Of a stretch of DNA of 64,000 nucleotides, positions 1 through 9,120 are shown one piece after another. The position numbers and the translations under genes are program-made. How positions within the stretch are numbered: the stretch's first letter is position 1; each line of letters begins with the position of its first letter. The notes beneath the pieces were generated by a model that searched no databases, had not been told where the DNA came from, and worked only from the letters and a program-made list of their open reading frames with translations. Source of the DNA: CBFDBF01 sp050287725 (GTDB taxonomy: Bacteria; Pseudomonadota; Gammaproteobacteria; Chromatiales; Chromatiaceae); assembly GCA_050287725.1 (NCBI GenBank), contig JBNKCL010000008.1, positions 22,799-86,798 on the forward strand. The letters are read 5' to 3'.

Positions 1-440
1 GATTTGGCCAGCAGTATTCCCAGGGTCAGTAAAAGCGGTGTGCAGGCGAAAAGATCATACTGAATGGCAACGCTGCGCGCCCAGGGTCCCAGGGTCTCCT
101 CCAGGACAGGCAATCCCAGATAGGTGGCGTTTGGCCATCCGGCGGCGAGGACCAGGGTTCCAACGGTAACCCTGGGTTTGCCCAGAAGCGTGTAGAGCCA
201 TTTGCTCAAACCGGCCCCAAGCAGCACCATGGCCGCCGCCACTGCTGCGATCCACAGGGAATCCACTCCCAGCGGCGCCCGCCACAGCACCAACAGGACC
301 AGCGCCGGCAACAACAGTACAAAAACCAGGCTGGTAAGGGCCTGGCGCAGGGAGTCGGCATCGAGCCCCAACGGCTTTATCAGACGCCATCCCATGCCAC
401 ACAGGATGAGTACGGCCATCTGGCCAAGGACGAATAACAT
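1..440 (-). CDS. AEC (auxin efflux carrier) family transporter, partial
   Basis: The reading frame opens with ATG at 440 and runs off the left edge, leaving about 146 N-terminal residues. They are almost entirely hydrophobic, with four or more predicted membrane spans, and contain the motif WPNATYLGLPVL near residues 105-116. This matches the conserved ALPNTGFIGLP-type segment of AEC/auxin-efflux-carrier permeases, which export or take up organic anions. It lies 39 bp downstream of trkA on the same strand, where many gammaproteobacteria carry trkH instead. The substrate cannot be told from this fragment. The family call is from pattern recognition of the motif and hydrophobicity. Confidence 0.75.
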   Translation of the reverse strand, partial: MLFVLGQMAVLILCGMGWRLIKPLGLDADSLRQALTSLVFVLLLPALVLLVLWRAPLGVDSLWIAAVAAAMVLLGAGLSKWLYTLLGKPRVTVGTLVLAAGWPNATYLGLPVLEETLGPWARSVAIQYDLFACTPLLLTLGILLAK

Positions 441-479
441 TTGGACCTGCTACCTTCGGAAATGCCGCTCGAGCCGCCG

Positions 480-1853
480 TTAAAGAAAAGTAATCCCTAC
501 CTGGAACAACTTCTCCACCTCGGGTATGCGGCTCTTGTCGATCACGAACAGGATAACGTGGTCCCCGGTGTTGATCACCGTATCGTGATGGGCCATCAAC
601 ACCTCATCGCCCCGCACCAGCGCGCCGATACTGGTCCCGGGCGGCAACTGGATCTCCTCGATCATGCGCCCCACCACCTTAGAGGACTCAGGGTCCCCAT
701 GGGCCACCGCCTCAATCGCCTCCGCCGCACCCCGGCGCAGGGAATGCACCATGACCACGTCGCCACGACGCACATAGGTCAAAAGGCTGCCGATGGTGGC
801 CTGCTGCGGGGATATGGCGATATCGATCGGCCCGCTCTCCACCAGATCCACATAGGCGGCACGGTTGATCAGCGCCATAACCTTACGTGCACCGAGCTGC
901 TTGGCCAGCATGGCGGAGAGAATATTGGCCTCGTCGTCATTGGTTATGGCGCAGAAGACATCGACGTTTTCGATATTCTCCTCCAGCAGCAGATCCTCGT
1001 CCGCCGCATCCCCATGCAGCACGATGGTCTTCTCCAGCTCCTCCGCGATCTTCTGGGCGCGCTCCTTGTCCTGCTCGATCAGCTTGACCTGGTAATCCTT
1101 CTCCAGCGCCATCGCCAGACGCATGCCGATATTCCCGCCACCGGCGAAGATCAGGCGTTTGAACGGCTTTTCCAATCTCCGCAGCTCGCTCATCACCGCC
1201 CGGATGTTGTTGGCCGCGGCCACGAAAAACACCTCATCGTCCGCCTCGATCACAGTATTGCCCTGCGGCCGGATGGCTTGTCCCTTGCGATAGACGGCCG
1301 CCACCCGCGCCTCCACATCCGGCATCCGCTCATAGAGCGTACGCAACTCCTTGCCCACCAGCGGCCCGCCGTAGTAGGCCCGCACCGCCACCAGCCGCAC
1401 CCGGCCGCCGGTGAAATCCAGTACCTGGAGAGCGCCCGGATACTCGATCAACCGCATGATGTAGTCGGTGACCAGTTGCTCCGGACTGATCAGGAGATCA
1501 ATGGGCAAGGCCTCATTGCCGAACAACTGGGGATAGCGGGTGAACCCCTGGGCCCGTACCCGCGCGATCTTGGTGGGGGTGTGGAACAGGGTATAGGCGA
1601 CCCGACAGGCCACCATGTTGGTTTCATCGCTGTTGGTGACGGCCAGGATCATGTCCGCGTCCTGCGCCCCCGCCCGCCGCAGGATCTCGGGATGGGCGGC
1701 ATGACCCTGCACCGTGCGCAGATCGAGCCGGTCCTGGAGCTTGCGCAACAGTTCCGGGTTCTGATCCACCACCGTGATGTCGTTGGCTTCAGAGGCCAGG
1801 TTATTCGCAACCGACGATCCTACCTGTCCCGCGCCGAGAATGATGATTTTCAT
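480..1853 (-). CDS. trkA: Trk system potassium transporter, peripheral NAD-binding subunit TrkA
   Basis: TrkA is the cytoplasmic regulatory subunit that gates the TrkH/TrkG potassium channel in response to nucleotides. The 457-aa protein shows the usual duplicated RCK layout: Rossmann nucleotide site GAGQVG at residues 7-12, a first RCK_C domain, then a second Rossmann site (AGGGNIG, about residues 238-244) and a second RCK_C domain ending in a short ITFL tail. Full family length. It is 28 bp downstream of ntrX and probably co-transcribed with the fmt-rsmB-ntrYX genes. No trkH is visible in the window, so the channel subunit must be encoded elsewhere. Confidence 0.96.
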   Translation of the reverse strand: MKIIILGAGQVGSSVANNLASEANDITVVDQNPELLRKLQDRLDLRTVQGHAAHPEILRRAGAQDADMILAVTNSDETNMVACRVAYTLFHTPTKIARVRAQGFTRYPQLFGNEALPIDLLISPEQLVTDYIMRLIEYPGALQVLDFTGGRVRLVAVRAYYGGPLVGKELRTLYERMPDVEARVAAVYRKGQAIRPQGNTVIEADDEVFFVAAANNIRAVMSELRRLEKPFKRLIFAGGGNIGMRLAMALEKDYQVKLIEQDKERAQKIAEELEKTIVLHGDAADEDLLLEENIENVDVFCAITNDDEANILSAMLAKQLGARKVMALINRAAYVDLVESGPIDIAISPQQATIGSLLTYVRRGDVVMVHSLRRGAAEAIEAVAHGDPESSKVVGRMIEEIQLPPGTSIGALVRGDEVLMAHHDTVINTGDHVILFVIDKSRIPEVEKLFQVGITFL

Positions 1854-1881
1854 GATTACTCCGCTTCCCCGACCAACACCG

Positions 1882-3249
1882 CTATTTTCGCTGTTTGATC
1901 TCGATGCCCAAAGACTTCAACTTCCGGTAGAGGTGGGTACGCTCCAGCTCCGCCTCTTCCGCCGTCTGACCCACGTTGCCGTCGTGTTTATTCAGCTGAT
2001 ATTCGAAATAGGCCCGCTCGAACTGCTCCCGCGCCAACCGTAACGGTTGATCGAAGGAGAACGGAAACCCGGCGCCGCTCTCGATCGCCAGCCGACCGCC
2101 CCCGATGGTGATCTCCACCTCCTCTTGCATGATCTCATCCCCCGCACCCAGGATCAGGAGCCGCTGCACCATGTTTTTGAGCTCCCGTACATTACCCGGC
2201 CAGGAGTAGTTGCGCAGATAGTTTTGCGCTCCCACGCTGAACCGCCGGTAGGGCAGTTTTTCGTGCGTGGCGAAATAGTCCACATAATAGTTGAGGAGAT
2301 CGGAAACATCCTCATGGTGCTCGCGCAACGGCGGGATGTGAAGCGGCACCACGTTGAGATGATAGAAAAGATCTTCCCGGAACCGCCCGGCCCGCACCTC
2401 TTCCTCCAGGTCGCGCCGGGTGGCGGCGATAATGCGCACGTCGATCTGCACCGGATCGGTCCCGCCCACACGCAAAAAGGCGCCAGTGTCCAACGCCCCC
2501 AGCAACTGTCGCTGCGCCTCGCCGTCCATATCGGCCACTTCGTCCAGGAACAACGTGCCGCCGCGCGCCTCCTCCAGTGCGCCGTAATGGATGCGTCCGC
2601 CCTCTTCGCTCCCGAACAGCTCCCGCGCTGCGTTACCGGCGGTGATGGAGGAGACCCCCACATCCACGAACGGGCGCTCGCGCCGCGCACTTTGATGATG
2701 CAGATAGCGGGCAAAGGTCTCCCGACCGACACCCGGCTCCCCGGTGATCAATACCCAGGTATCGTGCTGCGCCAACCGTTTTACCTGTTCCCGCAACCGC
2801 TGCATTACCGCGCTGCGGCCGGTGGGCTCCACCACGTGGCGCGGATGGCGGCGCAGGCCGATATTCTCCTGCTGCAGCTTATCCGCTTCCAGCGCCCGCC
2901 CCACGGTCAACAGAAGTTTGGCCAGCGAGAGCGGCTTCTCCAGAAAATCGTACGCCCCCAGGCGGGTCGCCTCTACCGCCGTCTCCACCGTGCCGTGCCC
3001 CGACATCATAATCACAGGACAGGGCAGGCCGTCCTCTTCCGCCCACTCCTTTAACAGAGTGATGCCGTCGATGTCGGGCATCCAGATATCAAGCAATACC
3101 AGATCCGGCCGCCGGTCCCGCAGTGCCCGCCGGGCCGTGGCGCCGTCCTCGGCCGTGGCGACGGTGTAGTGTTCATCCTCCAGGATCTCCTTTACCAGGT
3201 TGCGGATATCCGGTTCGTCATCCACCACCAGGACATGGGATGCAGTCAT
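1882..3249 (-). CDS. ntrX: NtrX-type response regulator (AAA+, Fis-type HTH), GAFTGA motif absent
   Basis: The 455-aa regulator has an N-terminal receiver domain with phosphoacceptor D54 (VLLD) and K105. A central AAA+ domain follows with Walker A GEPGVGRE at 170-177 and Walker B-type LFLDEV near 234-239, then a Fis-type HTH at the C-terminus. The loop that carries GAFTGA in sigma-54 activators is replaced by EEGGRIHYGALEEARGG around 215-231. Such loss is, from memory, common in NtrX and implies it may not remodel sigma-54 polymerase. Its ATG overlaps the ntrY stop by 4 nt, so the pair is translationally coupled. Partner is NtrY; the signal sensed is unknown here (nitrogen or redox in other bacteria). 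Confidence 0.92.
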   Translation of the reverse strand: MTASHVLVVDDEPDIRNLVKEILEDEHYTVATAEDGATARRALRDRRPDLVLLDIWMPDIDGITLLKEWAEEDGLPCPVIMMSGHGTVETAVEATRLGAYDFLEKPLSLAKLLLTVGRALEADKLQQENIGLRRHPRHVVEPTGRSAVMQRLREQVKRLAQHDTWVLITGEPGVGRETFARYLHHQSARRERPFVDVGVSSITAGNAARELFGSEEGGRIHYGALEEARGGTLFLDEVADMDGEAQRQLLGALDTGAFLRVGGTDPVQIDVRIIAATRRDLEEEVRAGRFREDLFYHLNVVPLHIPPLREHHEDVSDLLNYYVDYFATHEKLPYRRFSVGAQNYLRNYSWPGNVRELKNMVQRLLILGAGDEIMQEEVEITIGGGRLAIESGAGFPFSFDQPLRLAREQFERAYFEYQLNKHDGNVGQTAEEAELERTHLYRKLKSLGIEIKQRK

Positions 3250-5480
3250 CGATTTTCACTCCTCTTCTCTTCCGGCCCCGGGAGTACGGCGCACGCCGCC
3301 GCGCGCTCTTCCACCGCACCGGTCAATACCGGCAATCGCAGGATGACTCGCGCGCCCCCCTCCGGGCGATTCTCGGCCCAAATCATACCCCCGTGCTCCT
3401 CTACGATCTTTTTCACGATCGCCAATCCGAGCCCGGTACCCTTGGCCTTGGTGGTCACATAGGGTTCGAACAGATGGTTGGGACTGTCATCCGCAAAACC
3501 GGAACCGTTGTCCACCACCTGGACCTCCAGAAACCGGCACTCCGCTTCGCTCTTCTGGCGCGTAATAACCTCAACCCGGCCGTCCTTCCGGCCGGTCACC
3601 GCCTCTTGGGCATTCTTTACCAAATTGTGGATCACCTGCCGCAGCCGCAAGGGGTCTCCCTTGATCCGCGCCTGCTCCGAATCCAGGGAAGAAACCAATT
3701 GCCATCCGCCACGGGTGGTACGATATAGCTCCAGTACCTCGGAAAGAAAAGAATCCACCTCGATGGGTTGCAGATTCATTTGCGGCGGCCGGGCATAATC
3801 GGAAAAGGCGTTCAGCATCTCCTTCATCGCCTCCACCTGCTGAACGATGGTGTGTGTTGACCGCTCCAGCACTTCCGCGTCTTCGGCATTCATCTGACGC
3901 AGGTATTTGTGCCGTAACCGCTCTGCCGACAGCTGAATCGGTGTCAACGGATTCTTGATCTCGTGGGCGAGGCGCCGCGCCACCTCACCCCAGGCGGCGT
4001 TCCGCTGCGCCCGGATCAGGGCGGTAATGTCGTCAAACACCAATACATCGCCCGCACTGTCGCCGTCCGGCCGTTGCAAAAGCGTGCTGCGGCACAGCAG
4101 GATCTGACGCCCCTCACCGCCATACAGGGTCAGTTGTTCACTCCACTCCTCCCGCTGCTCGGAATGAACCCTGAGCAGTATCTCCACCAACTGTTCCAGA
4201 TGGGGATGATCCTCCGCCAACACCCGTAGCGGTTTGCCGAGATAGTTGCCGACATCCAGCCGCAGGATCTCCCCGGCCGCCGCATTGGCGGTTCGCAGAC
4301 AGCCCTCCGGATCGATGGTCATCACGCCGGAAGAGAGTTGCCCCAGCACCGTTTCCAGATAAGAGCGCTGCGCCTCGACCTGGCGCTGACTCCGGTCGGC
4401 GGCGTCCCGCGCCTGGGCGATACGGCGCGTCATGGCGTTGAACGAAGCCACTACAAAACTGAGTTCGTCGTGGCTGCGCGGTAACGGTAACTGCATGTCG
4501 TAATCCCCGCTCGCCACCGCCCGGGTACCCTCTGCGATATCGGTTACCGGCCGCACCAGACGCTGAGCGGAAAACAACGCCGCCCATACCGCCGCGAGCA
4601 GGCTGAAAAGAAGCACCAAAGCCAACGTCAGGGTGAAGGTGCTCTTCAGACTCCCACGCAGGTAAGCCAATTCGTGATAGTGGTTGTAGGCCTGCTGCAC
4701 CTTCTCCGTGAGGAGACTGATACTTTCGGTGGTGGGATAAAGCGCCTGCAACAACAAGGGGCGCGTGGGATCGGCAACCACCACCCGCACCTCCAGCAGT
4801 TTGCCTTCTCCCTTCGGCAACAGGCCGACGAAACTTCCGCCATCCCGCACCTGCTCCAGGATCGAACGGTCGGGAAGTTCCGGCACCAGCACCGTTGGGT
4901 CGACATTGATGGTGGTAATAACCTGGCCTGACGGCTCCAGCAACGTCAACTCGGAGGCGCCGGATCGCTCACGCTCCTCCGACAGGCTCAGCGTCATACC
5001 GGCAACCGAGACTTCCGTCAGTTGTGTCAGGATCTTCTCGGTGCTGCGCAATCGCTCACGCCGGTGCAAATCGAGCGAGGCGCGACTCAGCTGCAGGGCG
5101 TCTTCCATAGCGCCGTCGATCTGAACGTCGAACCAACTGTCGATGCCGTGCAGCAAAAACTGCTGCGAATAGAAATAGACCACCGATACCGGCACCAACG
5201 ACAACAGCGCAAACAACAGCACCATGCGCAAAGTAAGGCGGGAACCGGCCACATGGCGACGATAGCTGGCAACCAGCTGCGCCACGTTCACCACCACCAA
5301 CACTACCAGCGCCACCAGGCCGAACAGAATAAAAAGCAGCAACGGCAGATACAACCGATTCAGCTGCTCCGCATTCTGCACCGCGCTGCTCATCAGATGC
5401 AGCGCCACCAACAGCAACAGCAGGAGCGCCGCTACCGGAAGCGTGCTGCGCGAAATCGGTTTTACGGATTGATTTCGCAT
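3246..5480 (-). CDS. ntrY: NtrY-type membrane sensor histidine kinase
   Basis: The 744-aa kinase has several N-terminal membrane spans (about residues 12-30, 37-60 and 80-105), a long extracytoplasmic region, another span around 285-305, a HAMP linker, a PAS domain, a HisKA box (RLAHEIKNPLTPIQLSAE) and an HATPase_c domain with N (NAQEAV), G1 (DNGSGF) and G2 (GTGLGLAIV) boxes. This is the NtrY layout. It phosphorylates NtrX, encoded next with a 4-nt overlap. I chose the ATG at 5480, preceded by a GGGGC-type ribosome site, over a TTG three codons upstream. The start lies inside the end of the DUF4390 gene (19-nt overlap), consistent with one operon. Confidence 0.93.
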   Translation of the reverse strand: MRNQSVKPISRSTLPVAALLLLLLVALHLMSSAVQNAEQLNRLYLPLLLFILFGLVALVVLVVVNVAQLVASYRRHVAGSRLTLRMVLLFALLSLVPVSVVYFYSQQFLLHGIDSWFDVQIDGAMEDALQLSRASLDLHRRERLRSTEKILTQLTEVSVAGMTLSLSEERERSGASELTLLEPSGQVITTINVDPTVLVPELPDRSILEQVRDGGSFVGLLPKGEGKLLEVRVVVADPTRPLLLQALYPTTESISLLTEKVQQAYNHYHELAYLRGSLKSTFTLTLALVLLFSLLAAVWAALFSAQRLVRPVTDIAEGTRAVASGDYDMQLPLPRSHDELSFVVASFNAMTRRIAQARDAADRSQRQVEAQRSYLETVLGQLSSGVMTIDPEGCLRTANAAAGEILRLDVGNYLGKPLRVLAEDHPHLEQLVEILLRVHSEQREEWSEQLTLYGGEGRQILLCRSTLLQRPDGDSAGDVLVFDDITALIRAQRNAAWGEVARRLAHEIKNPLTPIQLSAERLRHKYLRQMNAEDAEVLERSTHTIVQQVEAMKEMLNAFSDYARPPQMNLQPIEVDSFLSEVLELYRTTRGGWQLVSSLDSEQARIKGDPLRLRQVIHNLVKNAQEAVTGRKDGRVEVITRQKSEAECRFLEVQVVDNGSGFADDSPNHLFEPYVTTKAKGTGLGLAIVKKIVEEHGGMIWAENRPEGGARVILRLPVLTGAVEERAAACAVLPGPEEKRSENR

Positions 5481-6034
5481 GCGCCCCAATCGCTCGACAG
5501 GTTCCAGGAGGGCGAGATATAGGCCATGGATCGCAGCGGCAGCGGCAGCGCGTCGATATCGAGAACCGTACGCAACTGCAATTTATAGCTCTCTCCCTGC
5601 TCCAGTTTTCCCTGCTCAATCACCGGCAGCGCCCGGACTTCCCCCAGCGCCGACAGCGCCGCGTCACGCGTGGCGAAGCTTTGTTGATGACCGCTCTCAA
5701 GATCCACCAATTGGTAAAGCGCCGCCAACGAATGGTAGCGAAGCTGCAGACTCACACGCCGGTCTACAACATCTCTTTCCCATAACCAGGCGCCCTTGCG
5801 CCGCAACTGGAGATGAAGTTGCAAGGTCAGCGGAACACCGTTGGCAAGCGCCTCCAACGCCTTCTCGGAGAAGTCGTATCGAATATCCGCATTCAGCTGA
5901 TAACTCCCATCCTGCAGTTGGCATTCCATCCGAGTAACCTCGAATTCGCCCGTCCAACCGACCATCGGGAAAAACAGCAACCCCGCTACCAGCCAATACC
6001 GGCATCGTCGTCGCGGTAGATATTTAGCGATCAC
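5462..6034 (-). CDS. DUF4390 family protein
   Basis: A 190-aa protein with an N-terminal signal-anchor or signal peptide (hydrophobic residues 14-26, then GWTGEF), followed by a beta-rich soluble domain matching the DUF4390 family. These are proposed proteobacterial envelope proteins found beside rsmB and ntrYX. It starts with GTG within a GTGA overlap of the rsmB stop and overlaps ntrY at its 3' end. The conserved position suggests it works with NtrY in the periplasm or is simply co-regulated. No catalytic residues can be assigned and the function is unknown. Confidence 0.85.
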   Translation of the reverse strand: MIAKYLPRRRCRYWLVAGLLFFPMVGWTGEFEVTRMECQLQDGSYQLNADIRYDFSEKALEALANGVPLTLQLHLQLRRKGAWLWERDVVDRRVSLQLRYHSLAALYQLVDLESGHQQSFATRDAALSALGEVRALPVIEQGKLEQGESYKLQLRTVLDIDALPLPLRSMAYISPSWNLSSDWGACEINP

Positions 6035-7380
6035 GCTTCACCTTTGCATAAGACAGCGTAATAGAAACCATCCATCGACTCCTCGCCGGGTAAGGTCTGG
6101 CGACCGACCGTACGGGCATGCCCCCAGGCGGCCTCGATCGGCCGCTCCCGGGCGTCCCGCTGCTGCCCGAGAAACCGCTCCAGTTGCTGTTCGTTCTCTT
6201 CCGGCAATAGCGAACAAGTCACATAGAGCAGGATACCCCCCGGTTTCAGCAGCGGCCAGATGTTATTCAGGATCTGCGCCTGGCGCTGCACCAGGGACGG
6301 AATGTCATTGGCGCGTCGCAGCAACTTGATGTCCGGGTGCCGCCGGATCACGCCGGTGGCGGAGCACGGCACATCCAGCAAAATGCGATCGTAGCGCGGC
6401 GCCGCCCACTCTCCGGCAGGCACCGATGCGTCTCCGAGATACAGCGACGCCTTCAACTGCAGCCGTTGCAGGTTCTCGCGCACCCGCTCCAGGCGCTGCC
6501 CATCCAGATCCACCGCCGTCAGTTCCGCCTCCGGCGCCAACTCCAGGATGTGGCCGCTTTTGCCGCCGGGAGCGGCGCAGGCATCCAGTACTCGCTGCCC
6601 CGGCTTCAGATCCAGCAATTCCGCCGCCAGTTGCGCCCCGGCGTCCTGCACCGAAACCAGCCCCTCCGCAAAACCGGGCAGGGCATCCACCTCCAACGCC
6701 CGCTCCAGCACCAGAGCGGATGCCACCGCCGCCAGCGGCGTTGCGGCAACCCCCGCTTGCTGCAACTGTTTGCAATAGGCCTCCCGGTCGATTCGGCACC
6801 GGTTGATTCGCAGCGTCATGGGTGGTTTGGCGTTGGCCGCATCCAGGATCGCCTGCCACTTTTCCGGCCATGCCGCCCGCACGGCATCCGTCAACCAGCG
6901 CGGATGGGCAAACCGAAGTTCCGGGTCGTTATCCACCTCCGCCAGGAGTGTCTCGTGCTCGCGCTGAAAACGGCGCAATATCCCGTTCACCAGGCCCGCC
7001 GCCCAAGGGCGCCCGAGGACCCGGACCGCCTCCACGGTTTCCGCCACCGCCGCGTGCGCCGGAACCCGCATGAAGAGCAGTTGATAAAGCCCGACCGGAA
7101 TCAGCAACTCCACCACCCGGTCCCTTCGCTTCAGCGGCCGTTCCAGCAACCGCCGGGTGACCCCCTGCAGGCGCAAAAACCATCGAACGGTGCCGTAACA
7201 GAGTTCCTGCAACAGCGCCCGATCGCGCACGACCACCGATTCCAGCGCCGCCGGCATCAGGTCGCTGAGCGAGCGGCCCGTCAACACCTGTTCCAGCACC
7301 TGCGCGGCGACGGCCCGGACAGACTCCCTGCAATAGGAGGCGGCTTCAGCCAAACACCACCCCGGCCAGATCGTGGGCAT
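6031..7380 (-). CDS. rsmB: 16S rRNA (cytosine-967-C5)-methyltransferase RsmB
   Basis: RsmB uses S-adenosylmethionine to methylate C967 of 16S rRNA. The N-terminal NusB-like RNA-binding domain (about 20-150) is followed by a Rossmann methyltransferase domain with SAM motif VLDACAAPGGKSGHILEL, proton/cysteine motif DVPCSATGVIRRHPD and catalytic-cysteine motif YVTCSLLPEENEQ. The longest frame begins with ATG at 7380, overlapping fmt by 35 nt. A TTG at 7353, nine codons in and preceded by GGGGTGGTG, gives an N-terminus closer to the family's usual length, so the true start is uncertain. It is coupled to fmt upstream and to DUF4390 downstream. Confidence 0.95.
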   Translation of the reverse strand: MPTIWPGWCLAEAASYCRESVRAVAAQVLEQVLTGRSLSDLMPAALESVVVRDRALLQELCYGTVRWFLRLQGVTRRLLERPLKRRDRVVELLIPVGLYQLLFMRVPAHAAVAETVEAVRVLGRPWAAGLVNGILRRFQREHETLLAEVDNDPELRFAHPRWLTDAVRAAWPEKWQAILDAANAKPPMTLRINRCRIDREAYCKQLQQAGVAATPLAAVASALVLERALEVDALPGFAEGLVSVQDAGAQLAAELLDLKPGQRVLDACAAPGGKSGHILELAPEAELTAVDLDGQRLERVRENLQRLQLKASLYLGDASVPAGEWAAPRYDRILLDVPCSATGVIRRHPDIKLLRRANDIPSLVQRQAQILNNIWPLLKPGGILLYVTCSLLPEENEQQLERFLGQQRDARERPIEAAWGHARTVGRQTLPGEESMDGFYYAVLCKGEA

Positions 7381-8284
7381 TGAGAAAATCGGCGGCGCTC
7401 ATCGCCCGCTTCCCCGGTAACTGCAGGGTCAGGATCCGCAACCAGCCGTCGCCGGTGGCGACATCGATCCCCTCCCGGCCCGCTCGCATCACCTTTCCGG
7501 GAGACGCCGTTTCCTCCGCCGGTAGCGGCATCGTCTCCCAGATGCGCAGGGCCTCCTCGCCGAATCGGGTCTGGGCCACCGGCCAGGGATTGAAGGCGCG
7601 CACTTGCCGATCCAGCTCCACGGCGCTTCGCTCCCAGTCGATGGCGGCCTCCCCCTTCTCCAGTTTGGATGCATAACACGCCAAAGCAGTATCCTGAACC
7701 TCCCCCCGCAGTGTGCCCGATGCGATCCCCGGCAACGCCTCCAGCAGCGCCTCGGCCCCCAACCGGGAGAGCCGATCATGCAACATCCCGCCGGTATCGT
7801 GCGGTTCGATGGGACAGGCGCGCTTCAGCAGCATCGGCCCGCTGTCCAGCCCCTCTTCCATCTCCATGATGGTGACGCCGCTCTCCTTGTCCCCCGCCAG
7901 GATCGCGCGCTGGATGGGGGCGGCCCCACGCCAACGGGGCAACAACGAGGCATGGATGTTGATACAGCCGAGGCGCGGCGCCGCCAATACCCGACGCGGC
8001 AAGATCAGGCCGTAGGCCACCACCACCATCAGATCGGCGCCTTCCGCTTCCAGCTGTTTCAGGTCCGTTTCCTCTTTAAAGTTCTTCGGCTGCCGAACCG
8101 GGATGCCGTGTTGCAGTGCCAGCTGCTTGACCGGACTCGCGGTCAACCGCCGACCCCGACCCGCCGGCCGGTCCGGCTGGGTGTAGACCGCCACCACCCG
8201 ATGTTCGGATGCCAGCAACGCCGCAAGGGGTGGGACCGAAAAATCGGGGGTCCCGGCGAAGATGATGTCCAGCGGTTTTGTCAT
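7346..8284 (-). CDS. fmt: Methionyl-tRNA formyltransferase
   Basis: Fmt transfers a formyl group from 10-formyl-tetrahydrofolate to initiator Met-tRNA. The 312-aa protein has the N-terminal formyltransferase fold, with the catalytic Asn-His segment INIHASLLPRWRGAAPIQ near residues 109-126. The C-terminal OB-like domain contains FNPWPVAQT. Full family length and a clear ATG. It sits in the standard def-fmt-rsmB order, and its stop overlaps the beginning of rsmB, so these translation-initiation and rRNA-modification genes are probably co-expressed. Confidence 0.98.
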   Translation of the reverse strand: MTKPLDIIFAGTPDFSVPPLAALLASEHRVVAVYTQPDRPAGRGRRLTASPVKQLALQHGIPVRQPKNFKEETDLKQLEAEGADLMVVVAYGLILPRRVLAAPRLGCINIHASLLPRWRGAAPIQRAILAGDKESGVTIMEMEEGLDSGPMLLKRACPIEPHDTGGMLHDRLSRLGAEALLEALPGIASGTLRGEVQDTALACYASKLEKGEAAIDWERSAVELDRQVRAFNPWPVAQTRFGEEALRIWETMPLPAEETASPGKVMRAGREGIDVATGDGWLRILTLQLPGKRAMSAADFLNAHDLAGVVFG

Positions 8285-8318
8285 TGTTTTACCGTGCCGT
8301 CCCGTTGGGTCGAATTGA

Positions 8319-8343
8319 ACCGCAGAGACGCGGAGGCGCAGAG
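8319..8343. repeat. Intergenic repeat fragment (ACCGCAGAGACGC type)
   Basis: Between fmt and def lies ACCGCAGAGACGCGGAGG followed by CGCAGAG. This purine-rich unit is widespread in proteobacterial intergenic DNA and resembles the CGCCAAGACGC-type units elsewhere in this window. Only one arm is seen here, so it is probably a degraded copy. No coding role. Confidence 0.45.
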
Positions 8344-8408
8344 CTTACGTTGAGCACATGGAGTAATGCCGCGTGTCCCGGTGCGTTCAGGGGTTCCCGT
8401 TTCTCATC

Positions 8409-8942
8409 TCAAATAACACGTCGCGAAGGGGTTTCCGCATCCGGTTTCTGGCGTGCTTCTTTTTCCAGTTTTTTCCGGATTCGCTGCCGCTTCAGTCCCG
8501 AGAGATAATCCACGAACAGCTTTCCGTTCAGATGATCGATCTCGTGCTGAATACAAACCGCCAACAGGCCGTCGGTATCCAACTCAAACGGCTGCCCGTC
8601 ACGATCCAGCGCCCGCACCTTTACCCGCTCGGCGCGGGTGACGGTATCGTAAACCCCGGGTACGGAGAGACAGCCTTCCTCCATCTGTTCCTCACCCGAC
8701 TGCTCCAGGATCTCCGGGTTAATCAGACAAAGAGGCTCGTTATGCTCTTCCGAAACATCGATCACAACCACCCGCTTGGCTACATTGACCTGGGTCGCGG
8801 CAAGCCCGATTCCCGGCGCCTGGTACATGGTCTCAAACATCTCCTCCACCAGTCTCCGGATGGAGTCATCCACCTCCGTCACCGGCTGCGCCTCGTTGCG
8901 GAGCCTTGGGTCGGGGAACCGTAATATCTCGAGCGTCGTCAT
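8409..8942 (-). CDS. def: Peptide deformylase
   Basis: Def removes the N-formyl group from nascent proteins using a bound Fe2+ or other divalent metal. The 177-aa protein carries the three diagnostic motifs: GIGLAATQV (motif 1), EEGCLSVPG (motif 2, metal-binding Cys) and QHEIDHLNG (motif 3, HExxH). I use the ATG at 8942; a TTG four codons upstream is the only extension. A lysine/arginine-rich C-terminal tail follows the catalytic domain. The gene is divergent from the LysM gene and precedes fmt. Confidence 0.98.
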   Translation of the reverse strand: MTTLEILRFPDPRLRNEAQPVTEVDDSIRRLVEEMFETMYQAPGIGLAATQVNVAKRVVVIDVSEEHNEPLCLINPEILEQSGEEQMEEGCLSVPGVYDTVTRAERVKVRALDRDGQPFELDTDGLLAVCIQHEIDHLNGKLFVDYLSGLKRQRIRKKLEKEARQKPDAETPSRRVI

Positions 8943-9120
8943 CAGGATTTCCAAAGATTGCTACACATGTCCCGCATCTGGACAGAATCTGGGTTATAGT
9001 ACAAAACTAATAAAATTCGCTAACATTATGATGATACAGAATTCTAAGTCAGAATACCGGCTTTGAAACCCCCTTTTTTGGAGCTAAACTCCAACCAACC
9101 AAAACGCCAAAGGGACCGCC
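8943..9120. promoter_or_regulatory. Divergent intergenic region between def and the LysM gene
   Basis: About 180 bp, notably AT-rich in its centre (8995-9050), separates the divergent def and LysM genes and must hold both promoters. TATAGT at 8995-9000 and TATGAT at 9027-9032 are candidate -10 boxes for the plus strand, but neither has a convincing -35 partner. I do not assign a specific start site. Confidence 0.35.

Noticed and set aside
441..1898. Long plus-strand open frame opposite trkA
   Set aside because: Antisense shadow of trkA, with no ribosome site or domain.
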